Origin: Osmia lignaria lignaria
Lineage: Eukaryota > Arthropoda > Insecta > Hymenoptera > Megachilidae
Assembly (NCBI RefSeq): GCF_051020975.1
Contig: NW_027478161.1
Coordinates: 9,424,001-9,488,000 of the forward strand
DNA: 64,000 nt
Reading direction: 5' to 3'
A program made the translations under genes and the position numbers. Of the stretch, positions 11,744-24,621 are shown piece after piece (positions within the stretch are counted from its first letter, which is position 1; every line of letters starts with the position of its first letter). Under the pieces are notes generated by a model. The model did no database searches and was not told the DNA's origin. It worked only from the letters and a program-made list of their open reading frames with translations.

Positions 11744-13675
11744 TTGCAGATTTAGCTCAAGGGAAGGGGCCTGACGGACATATTCCGAGATATTTCTTCT
11801 TCTTGTTGTTCCTCTTCTGCACAGCTAAGCTGGAAGTGGCATTTGCAGCTCGCAATAGTGCAGAGTTATCTCAAAGAAAGAGGCCACGGTGTTTCTGTAT
11901 CTCTATTATGTTGGTGCGGCTTCGGAACTTTTAAATATCTCGATATATCTCGAAAACTACGCTTCTGATCAAAAAATATCAGAGAACGTAAATTGTAGGA
12001 AACATAATTCTCTACAAAAAAGGTCTCTTAACATTTTGCCATAGCTCGCTTCGTTTCCGAGATATTTGCTGATTTATCTCAAGGGAAGGGGCCTGACGGA
12101 CATATTTCGAGATATTTCTTCTTCTTGTTGTTCTTCTTCTGCACAGCTAAGCTGGAAGTGGCATTTGCAGCGCGCAATAGTGCAGAGTTATCTCAAAGAA
12201 AGGGGCCACGGTGTTTCTGTATCTCTATTATGTGGGTGCGGCTTCGGAACTTTTAAATATCTTGATATATCTCGAGAACTACGCATCTGATCAAAAAATA
12301 TCATACAACATAAAAAGTAGGAAACTTAATTCTCTACAAAAAAGGTCTCTTACCATTTTGCCATAGCTCGCTTCGTTTCCGAGATATTTGCAGATTTATC
12401 TCAAGGGAAGGGGCCTGACGGACATATTTCGAGACATTTCTTCTTCTTGTTGTTCTTCTTCTGCACAGCTAAGCTGGAAGTGGCATTTGCAGCTCGCAAT
12501 AGTGCAGAGTTATCTCAAAGAAAGGGGCCACGGTGTTTCTGTATCTCTATTATGTTGGTGCGGCTTCGGAACTTTTAAATATCTTGATATATCTCGAGAA
12601 CTACGCATCTGATCAAAAAATATCATAGAACATAAATTGTAGGAAACATAATTCTCTACAAAAAAGGTCTCTTAACATTATGCCATAGCTCGCTTCGTTT
12701 CCGAGATATTTGCAGATATATCTCAAGGGAAGGGGCCTGACGGACATATTTCGAGATATTTCTTCTTCTTGTTGCTCTTCTTCTGCACAGCTAAGCTGGA
12801 AGTGGCATTTACAGCTCGCAATAGTGCAGATTTATCTCAAAGAAGAGGGCCACGGTGTTTCTGTATCTCTATTATGTTGGTGCGGCTTCGGAACTTTTAA
12901 ATATCTTGATATATCTCGAGAACTACGCATCTGATCAAAAGATATCATAGAACATAAAAAGTAGGAAACTTAATTCTCTACAAATAAGGTCGCTTAACAT
13001 TTTGCCATAGCGCGCTTCGTTTCCGAGATATTTGCAGATTTATCTCAAGGGAAGGGGCCTGACGGACATATTTCGAGATATTTCTTCTTCTTGTTGTTCT
13101 TCTTCTGCACAGCTAAGCTGGAAGTGGCATTTGCAGCTCGCAATAGTGCAGAGTTATCTCAAAGAAAGGGGCCACGGTGTTTCTGTATCTCTATTATGTT
13201 GGTGCGGCTTCGGAACTTTTAAATATCTTGATATATCTCGAGAACTACGCATCTGACCAAAAAATATCATAGAACATAAATTGTAGGAAACATAATTCTC
13301 TACAAAAAAGGTCTCTTAACATTTTGCCATAGCTCGCTTCGTTTCCGAGATATTTGCAGATATATCTCAAGGGAAGGGGCCTGACGGACATATTTCGAGA
13401 TATTTCTTCTTCTTGTTCTTCTTCTTCTGCACAGCTAAGCTGGAAGTGGCATTTGCAGCTCGCAATAGTGCATAGTTATCTCAAAGAAAGGGGCCACGGT
13501 GTTTCTGTATCTCTATTATGTTGGTGCGGCTTCGGAACTTTTAAATATCTTGATATATCTCGAGAACTACGCATCTGATCAAAAAATATCATAGAACATA
13601 AAAAGTAGGAAACTTAATTCTCTACAAAAAAGGTCTCTCAACATTTTCCCATAGCTGGCATCGTTTCCGAGATAT
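11744..13675. repeat. 6-monomer higher-order repeat, copy 1 (1,932 bp)
   Basis: The unit starts with a monomer preceded by TTTTCCCATAGCTGGCATCG and carrying GATTTAGCTC and ATATTCCGAG. Next come a TTTGCTGATTTATC monomer, one with GAGACATTTC, one with GCAGATTTATCTCAAAG (the second TGCAGA element with T in place of G), one preceded by CATAGCGCGC, and one with CTTGTTCTTC plus GTGCATAG. The whole order repeats 1,932 bp downstream. Private changes here include TGTGGGTGCGG (about 12231), AGAAGAGGGCC and ACATTATGCC. Confidence 0.9.
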
Positions 13676-15607
13676 TTGCAGATTTAGCTCAAGGGAAGGG
13701 GCCTGACGGACATATTCCGAGATATTTCTTCTTCTTGTTGTTCCTCTTCTGCACAGCTAAGCTGGAAGTGGCATTTGCAGCTCGCAATAGTGCAGAGTTA
13801 TCTCAAAGAAAGAGGCCACGGTGTTTCTGTATCTCTATTATGTTGGTGCGGCTTCGGAACTTTTAAATATCTCGATATATCTCGAAAACTACGCTTCTGA
13901 TCAAAAAATATCAGAGAACGTAAATTGTAGGAAACATAATTCTCTACAAAAAAGGTCTCTTAACATTTTGCCATAGCTCGCTTCGTTTCCGAGATATTTG
14001 CTGATTTATCTCAAGGGAAGGGGCCTGACGGACATATTTCGAGATATTTCTTCTTCTTGTTGTTCTTCTTCTGCACAGCTAAGCTGGAAGTGGCATTTAC
14101 AGCGCGCAATAGTGCAGAGTTATCTCAAAGAAAGGGGCCACGGTGTTTCTGTATCTCTATTATGTTGGTGCGGCTTCGGAACTTTTAAATATCTTGATAT
14201 ATCTCGAGAACTACGCATCTGATCAAAAAATATCATACAACATAAAAAGTAGGAAACTTAATTCTCTACAAAAAAGGTCTCTTACCATTTTGCCATAGCT
14301 CGCTTCGTTTCCGAGATATTTGCAGATTTATCTCAAGGGAAGGGGCCTGACGGACATATTTCGAGACATTTCTTCTTCTTGTTGTTCTTCTTCTGCACAG
14401 CTAAGCTGGAAGTGGCATTTGCAGCTCGCAATAGTGCAGAGTTATCTCAAAGAAAGGGGCCACGGTGTTTCTGTATCTCTATTATGTTGGTGCGGCTTCG
14501 GAACTTTTAAATATCTTGATATATCTCGAGAACTACGCATCTGATCAAAAAATATCATAGAACATAAATTGTAGGAAACATAATTCTCTACAAAAAAGGT
14601 CTCTTAACATTTTGCCATAGCTCGCTTCGTTTCCGAGATATTTGCAGATATATCTCAAGGGAAGGGGCCTGACGGACATATTTCGAGATATTTCTTCTTC
14701 TTGTTGTTCTTCTTCTGCACAGCTAAGCTGGAAGTGGCATTTACAGCTCGCAATAGTGCAGATTTATCTCAAAGAAAAGGGCCACGGTGTTTCTGTATCT
14801 CTATTATGTTGGTGCGGCTTCGGAACTTTTAAATATCTTGATATATCTCGAGAACTACGCATCTGATCAAAAGATATCATAGAACATAAAAAGTAGGAAA
14901 CTTAATTCTCTACAAATAAGGTCGCTTAACATTTTGCCATAGCGCGCTTCGTTTCCGAGATATTTGCAGATTTATCTCAAGGGAAGGGGCCTGACGGACA
15001 TATTTCGAGATATTTCTTCTTCTTGTTGTTCTTCTTCTGCACAGCTAAGCTGGAAGTGGCATTTGCAGCTCGCAATAGTGCAGAGTTATCTCAAAGAAAG
15101 GGGCCACGGTGTTTCTGTATCTCTATTATGTTGGTGCGGCTTCGGAACTTTTAAATATCTTGATATATCTCGAGAACTACGCATCTGACCAAAAAATATC
15201 ATAGAACATAAATTGTAGGAAACATAATTCTCTACAAAAAAGGTCTCTTAACATTTTGCCATAGCTCGCTTCGTTTCCGAGATATTTGCAGATATATCTC
15301 AAGGGAAGGGGCCTGACGGACATATTTCGAGATATTTCTTCTTCTTGTTCTTCTTCTTCTGCACAGCTAAGCTGGAAGTGGCATTTGCAGCTCGCAATAG
15401 TGCATAGTTATCTCAAAGAAAGGGGCCGCGGTGTTTCTGTATCTCTATTATGTTGGTGCGGCTTCGGAACTTTTAAATATCTTGATATATCTCGAGAACT
15501 ACGCATCTGATCAAAAAATATCATAGAACATAAAAAGTAGGAAACTTAATTCTCTACAAAAAAGGTCTCTTAACATTTTCCCATAGCTGGCATCGTTTCC
15601 GAGATAT
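13676..15607. repeat. 6-monomer higher-order repeat, copy 2 (1,932 bp)
   Basis: All six diagnostic monomers are in the same order as in 11744-13675. Small differences include CATTTACAGCGCGC (about 14096) against CATTTGCAGCGCGC, AGAAAAGGGCC against AGAAGAGGGCC, and GGGGCCGCGGTG at about 15422. The two copies look nearly identical by eye. Confidence 0.9.
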
Positions 15608-16251
15608 TTGCAGATTTAGCTCAAGGGAAGGGGCCTGACGGACATATTCCGAGATATTTCTTCTTCTTGTTGTTCCTCTTCTGCACAGCTAAGCTGGAAG
15701 TGGCATTTGCAGCTCGCAATAGTGCAGAGTTATCTCAAAGAAAGAGGCCACGGTGTTTCTGTATCTCTATTATGTTGGTGCGGCTTCGGAACTTTTAAAT
15801 ATCTCGATATATCTCGAAAACTACGCTTCTGATCAAAAAATATCAGAGAACGTAGATTGTAGGAAACATAATTCTCTACAAAAAAGGTCTCTTAACATTT
15901 TGCCATAGCTCGCTTCGTTTCCGAGATATTTGCTGATTTATCTCAAGGGAAGGGGCCTGACGGACATATTTCGAGATATTTCTTCTTCTTGTTGTTCTTC
16001 TTCTGCACAGCTAAGCTGGAAGTGGCATTTGCAGCGCGCAATAGTGCAGAGTTATCTCAAAGAAAGGGGCCACGGTGTTTCTGTATCTCTATTATGTTGG
16101 TGCGGCTTCGGAACTTTTAAATATCTTGATATATCTCGAGAACTACGCATCTGATCAAAAAATATAATACAACATAAAAAGTAGGAAACTTAATTCTCTA
16201 CAAAAAAGGTCTCTTAACATTTTGCCATAGCTCGCTTCGTTTCCGAGATAT
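15608..16251. repeat. 6-monomer higher-order repeat, partial copy 3 (first two monomers)
   Basis: The first two monomers of the hexamer (preceded by TTTTCCCATAGCTGG, then TTTGCTGATTTATC) appear a third time, 1,932 bp after copy 2. The order then switches at about 16,160 to a different block, where the junction reads AATATAATACAACAT in place of AATATCATACAACAT. Confidence 0.85.
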
Positions 16252-17217
16252 TTGCAGATTTATCTGAAGGGAAGGGGCCTGACGGACATATTTTGAGATG
16301 TTTCTTCTTCTTGTTGTTCTTCTTCTGCACAGCTAAGCTGGAAGTGGCATTTGCAGCTCGCAATAGTGCAGAGTTATCTCAAAGAAAGGGGCCACGGTGT
16401 TTCTGTATCTCTATTATGTTGGTGCGGCTTCGGAACTTTTAAATATCTTGATATATCTCGAGAACTACGCATCTGATCAAAAAATATAATACAACATAAA
16501 AAGTAGGAAACTTAATTCTCTACAAAAAAGGTCTCTTAACATTTTGCCATAGCTCGCTTCGTTTCCGAGATATTTGCAGATTTATCTCAGGGGAAGGGGC
16601 CTGACGGACATATTTCGAGATATTTCTTCTTCTTGTTGTTCTTCTTCTGCACAGCTAAGCTGGAAGTGGCATTTGCAGGTCGCAATAGTGCAGAGTTATC
16701 TCAAAGAAAGGGGCCACGGTGTTTCTGTGTCTCTATTATGTTGGTGCGCCTTCGGAACTTTTAAATATCTCGATATATCTCGAAAACTACGCTTCTGATC
16801 AAAAAATATCGTAGATCATAAATTGTAGGAAACATAATTCTCTACAAAAAACGTCTCTTAACATTTTGCCATAGCTCGCTTCGTTTCCGAGATATTTGCA
16901 GATTCAGCTCAAAGGAACGGGCCTGACGGACATATTTCGAGATATTTCTTCTTCTTGTTGTTCTTCCTCTGCACAGCTAAGCTGGAAGTGGCATTTGCAG
17001 CTCGCAATAGTGCATAGTTATCTCAAAGAAAGGGGCCACGGTGTTTCTGTATCTCTATTATGTTGGTGCGGCTTCGGAACTTTTAAATATCTTGATATAT
17101 CTCGAGAACTACGCATCTGATCAAAAAACATAATACAACATAAAAAGTAGGAAACTTAATTCTCTACAAAAAAGGTCTCTTAACATTTTGCCATAGCTCG
17201 CTTCGTTTCCGAGATAT
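16252..17217. repeat. Displaced copy of the three monomers at 10778-11743
   Basis: Three monomers match 10778-11743 in order: one with TTTATCTGAAGGG and ATATTTTGAG, one with CTGTGTCTC and TGCGCCTTC, and one with ATTCAGCTCAAAGGAACGGG and GTGCATAGTT. The offset is 5,474 bp, 17 monomers. The intervening hexamer HOR therefore appears to lie between two copies of this short segment. Private changes include GAGATGTTTC (about 16297) and CTCAGGGGAAGG (about 16588). Confidence 0.85.
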
Positions 17218-18183
17218 TTGCAGATTTATCTGAAGGGAAGGGGCCTGACGGACATATTTCGAGATATTTCTTCTTCTTGTTGTTCTTCTTCTGCACAGCT
17301 AAGCTGGAAGTGGCATTTGCAGGTCGCAACAGTGCAGAGTTATCTCAAAGAAAGGGGCCACGGTGTTTCTGTACCTCTATTATGTTGGTGCAGCTTCGGA
17401 ACTTTTAAATATCTTGATATATCTCGAGAACTACGCATCTGATCAAAAAATATCATAGAACATAAATTGTAGGAAACATAATTCTCTACAAAAAAGCTCT
17501 CTTAACATTTTGCCATAGCTCGCTTCGTTTCCGAGATATTTGCAGATATATCTCAAGGGAAGGGGCCTGACGGACATATTTCGAGATATTTCTTCTTCTT
17601 GTTGTTCTTCTTCTGCACAGCTAAGCTGGAAGTGGCATTTACAGCTCGCAATAGTGTAGATTTATCTCAAAGAAAAGGGCCACGGTGTTTCTGTATCTCT
17701 ATTATGTTGGTGCGGCTTCGGAACTTTTAAATATCTTGATATATCTCGAGAACTACGCATCTGATCAAAAGATATCATAGAACATAAAAAGTAGGAAACT
17801 TAATTCTCTACAAATAAGGTCGCTTAACATTTTGCCATAGCGCGCTTCGTTTCCGAGATATTTGCAGATTTATCTCAAGGGAAGGGGCCTGACGGACATA
17901 TTTCGAGATATTTCTTCTTCTTGTTGTTCTTCTTCTGCACAGCTAAGCTGGAAGTGGCATTTGCAGCGCGCAATAGTGCAGAGTTATCTCAAAGAAAGGG
18001 GCCACGGTGTTTCTGTATCTCTATTATGTTGGTGCGGCTTCGGAACTTTTAAATATCTTGATATATCTCGAGAACTACGCATCTGATCAAAAAATATCAT
18101 ACAACATAAAAAGTAGGAAACTTAATTCTCTACAAAAAAGGTCTCTTACCATTTTGCCATAGCTCGCTTCGTTTCCGAGATAT
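17218..18183. repeat. Mosaic monomers between duplicated blocks
   Basis: The monomer at 17218 resembles 9168 (GGTCGCAACAG, GTACCTC, GTGCAGC) but starts with the TCTGAAGGG variant. The monomer at 17540 resembles 14642 (GATTTATCTCAAAGAAAAGGG) but reads GTGTAGATT. The monomer at 17862 is preceded by GGTCGCTTAAC and ATAGCGCGC and has CAGCGCGC, so it looks like a 5' part of the 14964 type joined to a 3' part of the 13998 type. I see no ordered HOR here. Confidence 0.75.
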
Positions 18184-18749
18184 TTGCAGATTTATCTGAA
18201 GGGAAGGGGCCTGACGGACATATTTTGAGATATTTCTTCTTCTTGTTGTTCTTCTTCTGCACAGCTAAGCTGGAAGTGGCATTTGCAGCTCGCAATAGTG
18301 CAGAGTTATCTCAAAGAAAGGGGCCACGGTGTTTCTGTATCTCTATTATGTTGGTGCGGCTTCGGAACTTTTAAATATCTTGATATATCTCGAGAACTAC
18401 GCATCTGATCAAGAAATATAATACAACATAAAAAGTAGGAAACTTAATTCTCTACAAAAAAGGTCTCTAAACATTTTGCCATAGCTCGCTTCGTTTCCGA
18501 GATATTTGCAGATTTATCTCAAGGGAAGGGGCCTGACGGACATATTTCGAGATATTTCTTCTTCTTGTTGTTCTTCTTCTGCACAGCTAAGCTGGAAGTG
18601 GCATTTGCAGCTCGCAATAGTGCAGAGTTATCTCAAAGAAAGGGGCCACGGTGTTTCTGTATCTCTATTATGTTGGTGCGGCTTCGGATCTTTTAAATAT
18701 CTCGATATATCTCGAAAACTACGCTTCTGATCAAAAAATATCATAGAAC
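17876..18749. repeat. 1,610-bp-offset duplication, copy 1
   Basis: From the CAGCGCGC half of the monomer at 17862, through a TCTGAAGGG / ATATTTTGAG monomer at 18184 with the rare GATCAAGAAATATAATAC junction, to a GGATCTTTTAAATATCTCG monomer at 18506, this matches 19,486-20,359. Edges are set where diagnostic sites stop agreeing and are approximate. Confidence 0.8.
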
Positions 18750-18827
18750 ATAAAAAGTAGGAAACTTAATTCTCTACAAATAAGGTCGCTTAACATTTTG
18801 CCATAGCGCGCTTCGTTTCCGAGATAT

Positions 18828-19471
18828 TTGCAGATTTATCTCAAGGGAAGGGGCCTGACGGACATATTTCGAGATATTTCTTCTTCTTGTTGTTCTTCTT
18901 CTGCACAGCTAAGCTGGAAGTGGCATTTGCAGCTCGCAATAGTGCAGAGTTATCTCAAAGAAAGGGGCCACGGTGTTTCTGTATCTCTATTATGTTGGTG
19001 CGGCTTCGGAACTTTTAAATATCTTGATATATCTCGAGAACTACGCATCTGACCAAAAAATATCATAGAACATAAATTGTAGGAAACATAATTCTCTACA
19101 AAAAAGGTCTCTTAACATTTTGCCATAGCTCGCTTCGTTTCCGAGATATTTGCAGATATATCTCAAGGGAAGGAGCCTGACGGACATATTTCGAGATATT
19201 TCTTCTTCTTGTTCTTCTTCTTCTGCACAGCTAAGCTGGAAGTGGCATTTGCAGCTCGCAATAGTGCATAGTTATCTCAAAGAAAGGGGCCACGGTGTTT
19301 CTGTATCTCTATTATGTTGGTGCGGGTTCGGAACTTTTAAATATCTTGATATATCTCGAGAACTACGCATCTGATCAAAAAATATCATAGAAGATAAAAA
19401 GTAGGAAACTTAATTCTCTACAAAAAAGGTCTCTTAAGATTTTCCCATAGCTGGCATCCTTTCCGAGATAT
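18828..19471. repeat. Two monomers related to the end of the 6-monomer HOR
   Basis: The monomer preceded by GGTCGCTTAAC and ATAGCGCGC, ending CGCATCTGACC, is followed by one with CTTGTTCTTC and GTGCATAG. They correspond to the fifth and sixth monomers of the hexamer (13032-13675 and 14964-15607). Private changes include GGAAGGAGCCTG (about 19169) and TGCGGGTTCGG (about 19321). Confidence 0.8.
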
Positions 19472-19485
19472 TTGCAGATTTAGCT

Positions 19486-20359
19486 CAAGGGAAGGGGCCT
19501 GACGGACATATTTCGAGATATTTCTTCTTCTTGTTGTTCTTCTTCTGCACAGCTAAGCTGGAAGTGGCATTTGCAGCGCGCAATAGTGCAGAGTTATCTC
19601 AAAGAAAGGGGCCACGGTGTTTCTGTATCTCTATTATGTTGGTGCGGCTTCGGAACTTTTAAATATCTTGATATATCTCGAGAACTACGCATCTGATCAA
19701 AAAATATCATACAACATAAAAAGTAGGAAACTTAATTCTCTACAAAAAAGGTCTCTTACCATTTTGCCATAGCTCGCTTCGTTTCCGAGATATTTGCAGA
19801 TTTATCTGAAGGGAAGGGGCCTGACGGACATATTTTGAGATATTTCTTCTTCTTGTTGTTCTTCTTCTGCACAGCTAAGCTGGAAGTGGCATTTGCAGCT
19901 CGCAATAGTGCAGAGTTATCTCAAAGAAAGGGGCCACGGTGTTTCTGTATCTCTATTATGTTGGTGCGGCTTCGGAACTTTTAAATATCTTGATATATCT
20001 CGAGAACTACGCATCTGATCAAGAAATATAATACAACATAAAAAGTAGGAAACTTAATTCTCTACAAAAAAGGTCTCTAAACATTTTGCCATAGCTCGCT
20101 TCGTTTCCGAGATATTTGCAGATTTATCTCAAGGGAAGGGGCCTGACGGACATATTTCGAGATATTTCTTCTTCTTGTTGTTCTTCTTCTGCACAGCTAA
20201 GCTGGAAGTGGCATTTGCAGCTCGCAATAGTGCAGAGTTATCTCAAAGAAAGGGGCCACGGTGTTTCTGTATCTCTATTATGTTGGTGCGGCTTCGGATC
20301 TTTTAAATATCTCGATATATCTCGAAAACTACGCTTCTGATCAAAAAATATCATAGAAC
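19486..20359. repeat. 1,610-bp-offset duplication, copy 2
   Basis: This is a second copy of 17,876-18,749, five monomers downstream, sharing the rare GATCAAGAAATATAATAC junction and GGTCTCTAAAC. The monomer at 19472 is a hybrid. Its 5' part is the TTTTCCCATAGCTGGCATC / GATTTAGCTC type of the hexamer, and its 3' part is the CAGCGCGC type. Confidence 0.8.
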
Positions 20360-20437
20360 GTAAATTGTAGGAAACATAATTCTCTACAAAAAAGGTCTCT
20401 TAACATTTTGCCATAGCTCGCTTCGTTTCCGAGATAT

Positions 20438-23400
20438 TTGCAGGTTTATCTCAAGGGAAGGGGCCTGACAGACATATTTCGAGATATTTCTTCTTCTTGT
20501 TGTTCTTCTTCTGCACAGCTAAGCTGGAAGTGGCATTTGCAGCTCGCAATAGTGCAGAGTTATCTCAAAGAAAGGGGCCACGGTGTTTCTGTATCTCTAT
20601 TATGTTGGTGCGGCTTCGGAAGTTTTAAATATCTTGATATATCTCGAGAACTACGCATCTGATCAAAAAATATCATAGAACATAAAAAGTAGGAAACTTA
20701 ATTCTCTACAAATAAAGTCTCTTAACATTGTGCCATAGCTCGCTTCGGTTCCGAGATATATGCAGGTTTATCTCAAGGGAAGGGGCCTGACGGACATATT
20801 TCGAGATATTTCTTCTTCTTGTTGTTCTTCTTCTGCACAGCTAAGCTGGAAGTGGCATTTGCAGCTCGCAATAGTGCAGAGTTATCTCAAAGAAGGAGGC
20901 CACGGTGTTTCTGTACCTCTATTATGTTGGTGCGGCTTCGGAACTTTTAAATATCTCGATATATCTCGAAAACTACGCTTCTGATCCAAAAATATCATAG
21001 AACATAACTTGTAGGAAACATAATTCTCTACAAAAAACGTCTCTTAACATTTTGCCATAGCTCGCTTCGTTTCCGAGATATTTGCAGATTCAGCTCAAAG
21101 GAACGGGCCTGACGGACATATTTCGAGATATTTCTTCTTCTTGTTGTTCTTCTTCTGCACAGCTAAGCTGGAAGTGGCATTTACAGCTCGCAATAGTGCG
21201 GAGTTATCTCAAAGAAAGGGGCCACGGTGTTTCTGTATCTCTATTATGTTGGTGCGGCTTCGGAACTTTTAAATATCTTGATATATCTCGAGAACTACGC
21301 ATCTGATCAAAAAATATCATAGAACATAAAAAGTAGGAAACTTAATTCTCTACAAATAAAGTCTCTTAACATTTTGCCATAGCTCGCTTCGTTTCCGAGA
21401 TATTTGCAGATTTATCTCAAGGGAAGGGGCCTGACGGACATATTTCGAGACATTTCTTCTTCTTGTTGTCCTTCTTCTGCACAGCTAAGCTGGAAGTGGC
21501 ATTTGCAGCTCGCAATAGTGCAGAGTTATCTCAAAGAAGGAGGCCACGGTGTTTCTGTACCTCTATTATGTTGGTGCGGCTTCGGAACTTTTAAATATCT
21601 CGATATATCTCGAAAACTACGCTTCTGATCAAAAAATATCATAGAACGTAAATTGTAGGAAACATAATTCTCTACAAAAAACGTCTCTCAACATTTTGCC
21701 ATAGCTCGCTTCGTTTCCGAGATATTTGCAGATTCAGCTCAAAGGAACGGGCCTGACTGACATATTTCGAGATATTTCTTCTTCTTGTTGTTCTTCTTCT
21801 GCACAGCTAAGCTGGAAGTGGCATTTACAGCTCGCAATAGTGCGGAGTTATCTCAAAGAAAGGGGCCACGGTGTTTCTGTATCTCTATTATGTTGGTGCG
21901 GCTTCGGAACTTTTAAATATCTCGATATATCTCGAAAACTACGCTTCTGATCAAAAAATATCATAGAACATAACTTGTAGGAAACATAATTCTCTACAAA
22001 AAACGTCTCTCAACATTTTGCCATAGCTCGCTTCGTTTCCGAGATATTTGCAGATTCAGCTCAAAGGAACGGGCCTGACTGACATATTTCGAGATATTTC
22101 TTCTTCTTGTTGTTCTTCTTCTGCACAGCTAAACTGGAAGTGGCATTTACAGCTCGCAATAGTGCGGAGTTATCTCAAAGAAAGGGGCCACGGTGTTTCT
22201 GTATCTCTATTATGTTGGTGCGGCTTCGGAACTTTTAAATATCTTGATATATCTCGAGAACTACGCATCTGATCAAAAAATATCATAGAACATAAAAAGT
22301 AGGAAACTTAATTCTCTACAAATAAAGTCTCTTAACATTTTGCCATAGCTCGCTTCGTTTCCGAGATACTTGCAGATTTATCTCAAGGGAAGGGGCCTGA
22401 CGGACATATTTCGAGACATTTCTTCTTCTTGTTGTCCTTCTTCTGCACAGCTAAGCTGGAAGTGGCATTTGCAGCTCGCAATAGTGCAGGGTTATCTCAA
22501 AGAAGGAGGCCACGGTGTTTCTGTACCTCTATTATGTTGGTGCGGCTTCGGAACTTTTAAATATCTCGATATATCTCGAAAACTACGCTTCTGATCAAAA
22601 AATATCATAGAACATAACTTGTAGGAAACATAATTCTCTACAAAAAACGTCTCTCAACATTTTGCCATAGCTCGCTTCGTTTCCGAGATTTTTGCAGATT
22701 CAGCTCAAAGGAACGGGCCTGACTGACATATTTCGAGATATTTCTTCTTCTTGTTGTTCTTCTTCTGCACACCTAAGCTGGAAGTGGCATTTACAGCTCG
22801 CAATAGTGCGGAGTTATCTCAAAGAAAGGGGCCACGGTGTTTCTGTATCTCTATTATGTTGGTGCGGCTTCGGAACTTTTAAATATCTTGATATATCTCG
22901 AGAACTACGCATCTGATCAAAAAATATCATAGAACATAAAATAGGCCACTTAATTGTCTACAAAAAAGGTCTCTTAACATTTTGCCATAGCTCGCTTCGT
23001 TTCCGAGATATTTGCAGATTTATCTCAAGGGAAGGGGCCTGACGGACATATTTCGAGATATTTTTTCTTCTTGTTGTTCTTCTTCTGCACAGCTAAACTG
23101 GAAGTGGCATTTCCAGCTCGCAATAGTGCAGAGTTATCTCAAAGAAAGGGGCCACGGTGTTTCTGTATCTCTATTATGTTGGTGCGGCTTCGGAACTTTT
23201 AAATATCTTGATATATCTCGATAACTACGCATCTGATCAAAAAATATCATAGAACATAAAAAGTAGGAAACTTAATTCTCTACAAATAAAGTCTCTTAAC
23301 ATTTTGCCATAGCCCGCTTCATTTCCGAGATATTTGCAGATTTATCTCAAGGGAAGGGGCCTGACGGACATATTTCGAAACATTTCTTCTTCTTGTTGTT

Positions 23401-24621
23401 CTTCTTCTGCACAGCTAAGCTGGAAGTGGCATTTGCAGCTCGCAATAGTGCAGAGTAATCTCAAAGAAAGGGGCCACGGTGTTTCTGTATCTCTATTATG
23501 TTGGTGCGGCTTCGGAACTTTTCAATATCTTGATATATCTCGAGAACTACGCATCTGATCAAAAGATATCATAGAACATAAAAAGTAGGAAACTTAATTC
23601 TCTACAAATAAGGTCTCCTAACATTTTGCCATAGCGCGCTTCGTTTCCGAGATATTTGCAGGTTTATCTCAAGGGAAGGGGCCTGACGGACATATTTCGA
23701 GATATTTCTTCTTCTTGTTGTTCTTCTTCTGCACAGCTAAGCTGGAAGTGGCATTTGCAGCTCGCAATAGTGCAGAGTTATCTCAAAGAAAGGGGCCACG
23801 GTGTTTCTGTATCTCTATTATGTTGGTGCGGCTTCGGAACTTTTAAATATCTTGATATATCTCGAGAACTACGCATCTGATCAAAAAATATCATAGAACA
23901 TAAAAAGTAGGAAACTTAATTCTCTACAAATAAAGTCTCTTAACATTTTGCCATAGCTCGCTTCGTTTCCGAGATATATGCAGATTTATCTCAAGGGAAG
24001 GGGCCTGACGGACATATTTCGAGATATTTCTTCTTCTTGTTGTTCTTCTTCTGCACAGCTAAGCTGGAAGTGGCATTTGCAGCTCGCAATAGTGCAGAGT
24101 TATCTCAAAGAAGGAGGCCACGGTGTTTCTGTACCTCTATTATATTGGTGCGGCTTCGGAACTTTTAAATATCTCGATATATCTCGAAAACTACGCTTCT
24201 GATCAAAAAATATCATAGAACATAACTTGTAGGAAACATAATTCTCTACAAAAAACGTCTCTTAACATTTTGCCATAGCTCGCTTCGTTTCCGAGATATT
24301 TGCAGATTCAGCTCAAAGGAACGGGCCTGACGGACATATTTCGAGATATTTCTTCTTCTTGTTGTTCTTCTTCTGCACAGCTAAGCTGGAAGTGGCATTT
24401 ACAGCTCGCAATAGTGCGGAGTTATCTCAAAGAAAGGGGCCACGGTGTTTCTGTATCTCTATTATGTTGGTGCGGCTTCGGAACTTTTAAATATCTTGAT
24501 ATATCTCGAGAACTACGCATCTGATCAAAAAATATCATAGAACATAAAAAGTAGGAAACTTAATTCTCTACAAATAAAGTCTCTTAACATTTTGCCATAG
24601 CTCGCTTCGTTTCCGAGATAT
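20438..24621. repeat. Alternating GGAGGCC/GTACCTC and ATTCAGCTC subfamilies, irregular order
   Basis: From about 20.8 kb two subfamilies begin to alternate. One has AGAAGGAGGCC with GTACCTC and the CTCGAAA 3' haplotype. The other has ATTCAGCTCAAAGGAACGGG with GTGCGGAGTT. Between them come AAACTGG/TTCCAGC monomers. The junction AACTTGTAGGAAACATAA and the ACAAATAAAGTC variant first become common here. No fixed period is kept, and two ATTCAGCTC monomers are adjacent at 21726 and 22048. Confidence 0.8.
22692..23011. repeat. Short monomer, 320 bp (2-bp deletion)
   Basis: At about 22,936-22,947 the usual CATAAAAAGTAGGCCACTT reads CATAAAATAGGCCACTT, a loss of two bases. TTAATTGTCTAC follows in place of TTAATTCTCTAC. 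The same deletion and the same neighbouring substitution occur in the monomer starting at 28486. These are the only two phase shifts in the window. Confidence 0.9.
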
